From Tragulus kanchil (lineage: Eukaryota > Chordata > Mammalia > Artiodactyla > Tragulidae), in assembly GCA_022376925.1 (NCBI GenBank), contig JAIOJX010000032.1, positions 176,873,479-176,937,478 on the forward strand: a stretch of 64,000 nucleotides of DNA, written 5' to 3'. The notes beneath the pieces are model-generated. The model searched no databases and was not told where the DNA came from. It saw only the letters and a list, made by a program, of their open reading frames with translations. Numbering within the stretch: the stretch's first letter is position 1; the number at the start of each line of letters is the position of its first letter. The position numbers were made by a program, and so were the translations under genes. Below are positions 57,477 to 64,000 of this stretch, in pieces.

Positions 57477-57490
57477 TGAATATTTTCAAG
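57466..57490. repeat. Perfect 25-base palindrome
   Basis: Arms CTTGAAAATATT and AATATTTTCAAG around a single central G. It can extrude as a tight hairpin. The first copy of duplication 17 breaks within its left arm. Confidence 0.9.
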
Positions 57491-57741
57491 TATTTTTTGA
57501 AAGTATGTGTGGGAAGTATTTCTTTTTAATCTTATATGCATCTTCCTTATAACTAGTAAATTTTAATTATATTTATTGGGGCTAATGACAAATTTAGGTT
57601 TAATTCAATAATTTTATTTTTTTTATTTAGTGCAATTTTCTTTTAAAAATCTTTGTTACCTTCTAAAACATTCATTGGCTTTTCTTTATTATTCTAATTC
57701 TCCCTTCTTTTTTGGTTTATTCACACTTAAAATACATATTC

Positions 57742-60044
57742 AATTTAATAAAATCTAGTCAACATGATTATTCTTTGGACTATTACAAGAACTGTAGAAC
57801 ATCTAATTCCCTCCCTCATCTTTCATGATATTGTGGTCTAACATTTTAGTATTCTCTTATTTTTAAACTCATACAGATAAATCTTTATGATAACTGTTCA
57901 GTTTGCTATAAGTCTATATGCAAAGTCAATCTTTTCTTTTCCTTAGCATTGTTTTTTAGATCCCTACCCACCCTGGATTTCAGCATCTTCTATCCATGTG
58001 CATATCCTCGGATAGTTCTCTTAGCAGATGTACCTAAGCCATAACTCTCATGGAGACTGCCTGCCTGACAAATCTTACTCTTGAATCAGCATTTAGCTAT
58101 GTCTAGAACTAGGTTGAGATTTATATTCCCTCAGTGCTTTGAGGATATAGTTCTGCTGTCTTCTAGCCTCTGGTGCTGGAGACAATAAGCTTGTGGACAG
58201 CCTAATTGTTTATCTTTTCCAGGTAATCTGACCTTCATCACTGGTTGCTTTAAAAATCGTCCTTGTCCTTTTCCAGTTTCACCATATGTGCCTAGCTGTG
58301 GATTTATTTTTATGTCTACTTCCTGCTCACCCAGTGTGTAACCCAAGACTGACCACTACTAGAACTTAATCTTCTTCTTTCAGTACCTTGAGTTTTTGAT
58401 GCTTCAGTGAATTAATAGTGTAGAAGAACTTTCTCTGAACTTGCCTTAAATAAAGTACACTTGGCGCTTATGCCAAAATCAACTGGGAATGCAAGATGAA
58501 ACAATAGTTACCGAGAGGGCTTAGAAATAGAAATCAACCTGCAGAAGAAGGAGGCATTCTTTGGCAAAATGTACCCTGGTACTTTAACAGGACCCCCATC
58601 TTTAATGTGGGGCACTACACTTAGAGTTCTTCCTGTTACAGCCTCTTTCTTTGGCTTAGTCTCTTTTCGGTTTGGCTGTGTATAGAAGGAAAAGGCAAAC
58701 AAGATCATCTTTGAGCTCCCTTGCATTGCTAACACCCTGGGATGCACATGGTCCCTCCACATTCCTTCCAGGACTGAGCAAATCACTCTGTCTCTTTCAG
58801 GTGGTTAGCGCTGAGTGCAGTTACTCACTTGGTGCCGAGAACACGAAAGGTATCCACAGAGTCTGTCTTATCATCAGATACTTGGATTCCTGAATTTAAT
58901 AAAATCTAGTCAACATGATTATTCTTTGGACTATTACAAGAACTGTAGAACATCTAATTCCCTCCCTCATCTTTCATGATATTGTGGTCTAACATTTTAG
59001 TATTCTCTTATTTTTAAACTCATACAGATAAATCTTTATGATAACTGTTCAGTTTGCTATAAGTCTATATGCAAAGTCAATCTTTTCTTTTCCTTAGCAT
59101 TGTTTTTTAGATCCCTACCCACCCTGGATTTCAGCATCTTCTATCCATGTGCATATCCTCGGATAGTTCTCTTAGCAGATGTACCTAAGCCATAACTCTC
59201 ATGGAGACTGCCTGCCTGACAAATCTTACTCTTGAATCAGCATTTAGCTATGTCTAGAACTAGGTTGAGATTTATATTCCCTCAGTGCTTTGAGGATATA
59301 GTTCTGCTGTCTTCTAGCCTCTGGTGCTGGAGACAATAAGCTTGTGGACAGCCTAATTGTTTATCTTTTCCAGGTAATCTGACCTTCATCACTGGTTGCT
59401 TTAAAAATCGTCCTTGTCCTTTTCCAGTTTCACCATATGTGCCTAGCTGTGGATTTATTTTTATGTCTACTTCCTGCTCACCCAGTGTGTAACCCAAGAC
59501 TGACCACTACTAGAACTTAATCTTCTTCTTTCAGTACCTTGAGTTTTTGATGCTTCAGTGAATTAATAGTGTAGAAGAACTTTCTCTGAACTTGCCTTAA
59601 ATAAAGTACACTTGGCGCTTATGCCAAAATCAACTGGGAATGCAAGATGAAACAATAGTTACCGAGAGGGCTTAGAAATAGAAATCAACCTGCAGAAGAA
59701 GGAGGCATTCTTTGGCAAAATGTACCCTGGTACTTTAACAGGACCCCCATCTTTAATGTGGGGCACTACACTTAGAGTTCTTCCCTGTTACAGCCTCTTT
59801 CTTTGGCTTAGTCTCTTTTCGGTTTGGCTGTGTATAGAAGGAAAAGGCAAACAAGATCATCTTTGAGCTCCCTTGCATTGCTAACACCCTGGGATGCACA
59901 TGGTCCCTCCACATTCCTTCCAGGACTGAGCAAATCACTCTGTCTCTTTCAGGTGGTTAGCGCTGAGTGCAGTTACTCACTTGGTGCCGAGAACACGAAA
60001 GGTATCCACAGAGTCTGTCTTATCATCAGATACTTGGATTCCTG
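57742..60044. repeat. Tandem duplication 18 (period 1151-1152)
   Basis: Copy 1 is 57742-58892 and copy 2 is 58893-60044, directly abutting. One extra C in copy 2 (near 59784) shortens the minus-strand frame that is 92 codons at 58508 but 61 codons at 59753. This shows how a single homopolymer error reshapes frames here. Confidence 0.97.
58100..58345 (-). mobile_element. Old L1-like fragment, copy 1
   Basis: 'gctttgaggatatagttctg', 'ctgtcttctagcctctggtg', 'aggtaatctgaccttcatca' and 'ttgctttaaaaatcgtcctt' are reverse-complement phrases of old L1 (L1M/HAL1-like). Second copy at about 59251-59496. Confidence 0.5.
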
Positions 60045-60511
60045 CACACCTGCTGCCATCCCCCTCCGACTTCCATCTAAAGTGATGTTAAGGGTCCACA
60101 TCACATTTCCTTGACAAAAATGTCAATGGCATTATCTTATGCATGTGTTGTACAGATAAGGGAAAGTCACTTTAAACAATCTGTTCCGTTCGCTTTGGGT
60201 TTACCAGCTTCTGTCTTTATTTTTAATTCAGCAGAGCTGTGGTCTTTATCCTGGAGATGGCAAAATCAATTCCAGTCACCAGCTAGGTGAGTGGGTTAGC
60301 TTCCACTGTGTCTTACTTTGTCATTTTCTGGAGAATCTCACCATCAATCAGAAGAAATGAGACATTCTTCACTCTTCCAGGGAAAACACATCTTGCATAC
60401 TTTAATACAAAAATCGCTTGCAAAATAACAAATTGTCAACACCCAGATTGGTTGGTCAGTTAAGGAGTGTAAACCACAGGCACTTTCATTTGTAGAGTAC
60501 CTCACATTCTA
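60045..60511. other. Non-coding, no recognised repeat
   Basis: Unique-looking sequence (again at 61224-61690), free of interspersed repeats by eye, and without a frame worth calling. Confidence 0.4.
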
Positions 60512-60708
60512 GGGCTTCCCTGGTGGCTCAGTGAAGAATCCACCTGCCAATGCAGGAGGCGTTGGTTTGGTCCCTGAGTTTGGAAGATCCCTGAAGGAGA
60601 AATGGGAGCCCGCCCCCAGCAAATATTCTTGCCTGGGAAACCCCAAGGACAGAGGAGGCTGGCAGACTACACTCCATGGTGTCCCAAAGGGATGGACACA
60701 CAACGTAG
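60512..60708 (+). mobile_element. Bov-tA SINE, copy 1
   Basis: GGGCTTCCCTGGTGGCTCAG, 'ccacctgccaatgcaggagg', 'ttggtttggtccctgagttt', 'cttgcctgggaaaccccaag', 'ggtgtcccaaagggatggac'. Plus strand. Confidence 0.9.
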
Positions 60709-61690
60709 TGATGGAACATGGCACGGCCTCAAGTTCTATCTCTCATCCAAAGCATGACAATAGATTTTTTGTCCCCATATTCTGACAAGATGAATAAGCA
60801 CCACTAAGAGTCACTGAGTGCTTACTACCTGCCAGGTACAAAGCAGTCTATATATCATGTATTTTTTCCAGGTCTTATAACAGCTCTATAATATATGTAC
60901 TGTTATATTTTCTATTCGCAGATCAGGACTCAGGGAATTACTAATTTATGGGCATTGATTCTTCTGTTACAGCCTCTTTCTTTGGCTTAGTCTCTTTTCG
61001 GTTTGGCTGTGTATAGAAGGAAAAGGCAAACAAGATCATCTTTGAGCTCCCTTGCATTGCTAACACCCTGGGATGCACATGGTCCCTCCACATTCCTTCC
61101 AGGACTGAGCAAATCACTCTGTCTCTTTCAGGTGGTTAGCGCTGAGTGCAGTTACTCACTTGGTGCCGAGAACACGAAAGGTATCCACAGAGTCTGTCTT
61201 ATCATCAGATACTTGGATTCCTGCACACCTGCTGCCATCCCCCTCCGACTTCCATCTAAAGTGATGTTAAGGGTCCACATCACATTTCCTTGACAAAAAT
61301 GTCAATGGCATTATCTTATGCATGTGTTGTACAGATAAGGGAAAGTCACTTTAAACAATCTGTTCCGTTCGCTTTGGGTTTACCAGCTTCTGTCTTTATT
61401 TTTAATTCAGCAGAGCTGTGGTCTTTATCCTGGAGATGGCAAAATCAATTCCAGTCACCAGCTAGGTGAGTGGGTTAGCTTCCACTGTGTCTTACTTTGT
61501 CATTTTCTGGAGAATCTCACCATCAATCAGAAGAAATGAGACATTCTTCACTCTTCCAGGGAAAACACATCTTGCATACTTTAATACAAAAATCGCTTGC
61601 AAAATAACAAATTGTCAACACCCAGATTGGTTGGTCAGTTAAGGAGTGTAAACCACAGGCACTTTCATTTGTAGAGTACCTCACATTCTA

Positions 61691-61890
61691 GGGCTTCCCT
61701 GGTGGCTCAGTGAAGAATCCACCTGCCAATGCAGGAGGCGTTGGTTTGGTCCCTGAGTTTGGAAGATCCCCTGGAAGGAGAAATGGGAGCCCGCCCCCCA
61801 GCAAATATTCTTGCCTGGGAAACCCCAAGGACAGAGGAGGCTGGCAGACTACACTCCATGGTGTCCCAAAGGGATGGACACACAACGTAG
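61691..61890 (+). mobile_element. Bov-tA SINE, duplicated copy
   Basis: Copy of 60512-60708 with a few single-base additions in C, G or A runs. Confidence 0.9.
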
Positions 61891-62130
61891 TGATGGAACA
61901 TGGCACGGCCTCAAGTTCTATCTCTCATCCAAAGCATGACAATAGATTTTTTGTCCCCATATTCTGACAAGATGAATAAGCACCACTAAGAGTCACTGAG
62001 TGCTTACTACCTGCCAGGTACAAAGCAGTCTATATATCATGTATTTTTTCCAGGTCTTATAACAGCTCTATAATATATGTACTGTTATATTTTCTATTCG
62101 CAGATCAGGACTCAGGGAATTACTAATTTA

Positions 62131-62346
62131 CCAGGTGGTGCCAGCAGTAAAGAACCTGCCTGCCAACATAGGAGACATAAGAGATGCAGGTTTAATCCCC
62201 GGTTTGGGAAAATCCCCTGGAGGAATGCATGACAACCCACTCCAGTATTCTTGCCTGGAGAAGAATTCCATGGACAGAGGAGCCTGGTGGATTATAGTTT
62301 TTAGTGTCTCAAAGAGTCAGACATGACTGAAATGACTTAACATGCA
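62131..62346 (+). mobile_element. Bov-tA SINE, copy 1
   Basis: 'ggtgccagcagtaaagaacc', 'ggtttaatccccggtttggg', 'ccagtattcttgcctggaga', 'gtctcaaagagtcagacatg'. Plus strand; the first few head bases are missing. Confidence 0.87.
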
Positions 62347-63096
62347 AAATTGTTTGTCTTGGGGGTGACTGAGCAGGATTTGGACTCTCAGTTTGCCTGA
62401 ATCCAATGCTGGATTTTCAACCTCTATCTGCATTTATCCCCCAGGTACCAATGCATGCGGAACCACTGTGTTCACTACCCTGGTGCTGACTGGAGTCTTT
62501 AGGAGGCAGTGATTTGAGAGGTGGAAAAGAAGAGACATAAAGACGCTGAGCCGCCTGTGCTTGTGACCCCTAAACACAAGCTTCTGACCATGGCACTGGA
62601 CAGCGTGGAGGGCCCTTATCCCTCAGAGATGCAACAGGAAAGATCGACTTCTGTTCACTTTTATAGCCTTTTAAAAGAAGGAAAATGCCCCTATATTAAC
62701 AAAGATTGATATTTTTATCACTTTAATGCAGAACAATGTAAAATGGGAATCAGCAATTTATCCCAATTTGAGGTGAATGTACAGCAGAGGTAACTAGAGT
62801 TCAAAAAGAATGTTTGTTATTCTCTTAGGCACACTGGTGAAAACAGGTCTAACTTTGCAAATACACTGTACCACATAGGAGAGCTCCCAGAACTCTTCAT
62901 AACACTGCTGTGGTGTGTTCAACACCTTCAGGCCATGTGCACCGAGCACGCTTTCAGAGTAAAGTGAATAATTGTAACAGACACCCTTCATGTTTGTATA
63001 GCAAAATAAATGAAAATGAGGTTTGTGTAGGCAAAGAAAATTACCTGGGAATCCCACTTTTAGGAATTTCTCTTCTGTATTATATGATCTAGATCC
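62347..63096. other. Non-coding, no recognised repeat
   Basis: Mixed sequence with a 106-codon minus-strand frame (62794-63114) that ends across the duplication seam and is therefore at least partly artificial. No gene called. Confidence 0.45.
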
Positions 63097-63258
63097 CAAG
63101 ATGAATAAGCACACTAAGAGTCACTGAGTGCTTACTACCTGCCAGGTACAAAGCAGTCTATATATCATGTATTTTTTCCAGGTCTTATAACAGCTCTATA
63201 ATATATGTACTGTTATATTTTCTATTCGCAGATCAGGACTCAGGGAATTACTAATTTA

Positions 63259-63471
63259 CCAGGTGGTGCCAGCAGTAAAGAACCTGCCTGCCATCATAGG
63301 AGACATAAGAGATGCAGGTTTAATCCCGGTTTGGGAAAATCCCTGGAGGGATGCATGACAACCCACTCCAGGATTCTTGCCTGGAGAAGAATCCCATGGA
63401 CAGAGGAGCCTGGTGGATTATAGTTTTTAGTGTCTCAAAGAGTCAGACATGACTGAAATGACTTAACATGC
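63259..63471 (+). mobile_element. Bov-tA SINE, duplicated copy
   Basis: Copy of 62131-62346, with single-base losses in C-runs. Confidence 0.87.
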
Positions 63472-64000
63472 AAAATTGTTTGTCTTGGGGGTGACTGAGC
63501 AGGATTTGGACTCTCAGTTTGCCTGAATCCAATGCTGGATTTTCAACCTCTATCTGCATTTATCCCCCAGGTACCAATGCATGCGGAACCACTGTGTTCA
63601 CTACCCTGGTGCTGACTGGAGTCTTTAGGAGGCAGTGATTTGAGAGGTGGAAAAGAAGAGACATAAAGACGCTGAGCCGCCTGTGCTTGTGACCCCTAAA
63701 CACAAGCTTCTGACCATGGCACTGGACAGCGTGGAGGGCCCTTATCCCTCAGAGATGCAACAGGAAAGATCGACTTCTGTTCACTTTTATAGCCTTTTAA
63801 AAGAAGGAAAATGCCCCTATATTAACAAAGATTGATCTTTTTATCACTTTAATGCAGAACAATGTAAAATGGGAATCAGCAATTTATCCCAATTTGAGGT
63901 GAATGTACAGCAGAGGTAACTAGAGTTCAAAAAGAATGTTTGTTATTCTCTTAGGCACACTGGTGAAAACAGGTCTAACTTTGCAAATACACTGTACCAC

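Larger units (their letters stand above)
54437..57480 (-). mobile_element. Old L1, 3' UTR into ORF2, split by a nested L1 and a duplication
   Basis: The plus strand carries the reverse-complement landmarks: 'catggtatatatgcactacg', 'caattgctgggtcatatggt', 'ccatcagcagtggaagaggg', then 'ctgataggcgtgtggtgaca' and ORF2 sequence. The minus-strand frame 55739-55990 (again 56835-57086) keeps an ORF2 segment with FWVDIDKIILKCIWKNKGT and, later, NFKTYPVAIVIKMVWCWH. Duplication 17 and a nested L1 at 54797-55035 interrupt it. No intact ORF. Confidence 0.8.
59785..62130. repeat. Tandem duplication 19 (period 1179-1182)
   Basis: Copy 1 is 59785-60948 and copy 2 is 60964-62130. The 15-base seam (TGGGCATTGATTCTT) looks like a compressed form of the true upstream flank (59760-59784). 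Copy 2 gains single C or G bases within its Bov-tA. Sequence at 58634-58892 occurs three times through overlap with duplication 18. Confidence 0.97.
61968..64000. repeat. Tandem duplication 20 (period 1128-1129), cut by window end
   Basis: Copy 1 is 61968-63096 and copy 2 starts at 63097 and is still matching at 64000. Copy 2 differs early by single-base losses (near 63113, 63327, 63349) and a few substitutions, mostly in its first 300 bases, then agrees. The true right boundary is outside the window. Confidence 0.96.

Noticed and set aside
1057..63096. A new class of tandemly amplifying element with about 1.1 kb units
   Set aside because: The units share no sequence with each other, have no common ends, no terminal repeats and no coding capacity, and the seams are noisy. 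Assembly overlap explains this better.
1057..63096. CRISPR-like array or satellite
   Set aside because: Only two copies per unit, units too long and all different, eukaryotic context.

Overview
The window is nuclear DNA from a ruminant (cattle, sheep, goat or buffalo type). This follows from the dense set of lineage-typical repeats: Bov-tA/Bov-A SINEs, CHR-like tRNA-Glu-derived SINEs, BovB (RTE) 3' ends, and L1 3' ends of the bovine type. I found no exon, no intact protein-coding gene, no rRNA or functional tRNA gene and no CRISPR array. The longest open frame is 163 codons and has no recognisable features. The window reads as intergenic or deep intronic sequence.

The dominant structure is not a gene system. 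It is a chain of 20 head-to-tail, two-copy, near-identical duplications. Nineteen have a period of about 1.03-1.20 kb and one of 814 bp. Copy 2 begins at about 2139, 4204, 13441, 15407, 19501, 22535, 24687, 26749, 29143, 31483, 34596, 36550, 38645, 41051, 45832, 51679, 56373, 58893, 60964 and 63097. Each unit is a different sequence. Where neighbouring units overlap, a segment appears three times. Several seams carry short, error-rich renderings of the neighbouring true sequence. About 22 kb of the 64 kb is redundant, so the underlying locus is about 42 kb. The best explanation is that contigs with about 1.1 kb unmerged overlaps were placed end to end (false tandem duplication). The 814-bp unit is an exception: both its ends lie in same-orientation Bov-tA SINEs, so it could be a genuine SINE-SINE recombination product.

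Layout. 1-5.2 kb: an old LINE-like fragment, a Bov-tA and two duplications. 5.25-12.6 kb: the only long stretch without a duplication, holding a CHR SINE, a BovB 3' end, a Bov-tA, microsatellites and an L1 tail with a (TA)n expansion. 12.6-20.5 kb: the SINE-bounded 814-bp unit, a CpG-retaining repeat-free segment, a CHR SINE with a perfect target-site duplication, and an AT-rich unit. 20.6-27.9 kb: minus-strand solo-LTR-like sequences, one split by a Bov-tA, plus repeat-poor sequence in three overlapping duplications. 28-40 kb: a Bov-A monomer, BovB 3' ends, (TG)n and minus-strand L1 pieces in five duplications. 40-53 kb: three plus-strand L1 3' regions, one with a twin-priming inversion. 53-58 kb: minus-strand L1 sequence with a younger L1 nested inside. 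58-64 kb: old L1-like sequence, Bov-tA copies and three overlapping duplications. The final duplication is cut by the window end.

Repeat family names come from recall of consensus sequences, not from a library search. Duplication boundaries were read by eye and may be off by a few bases.
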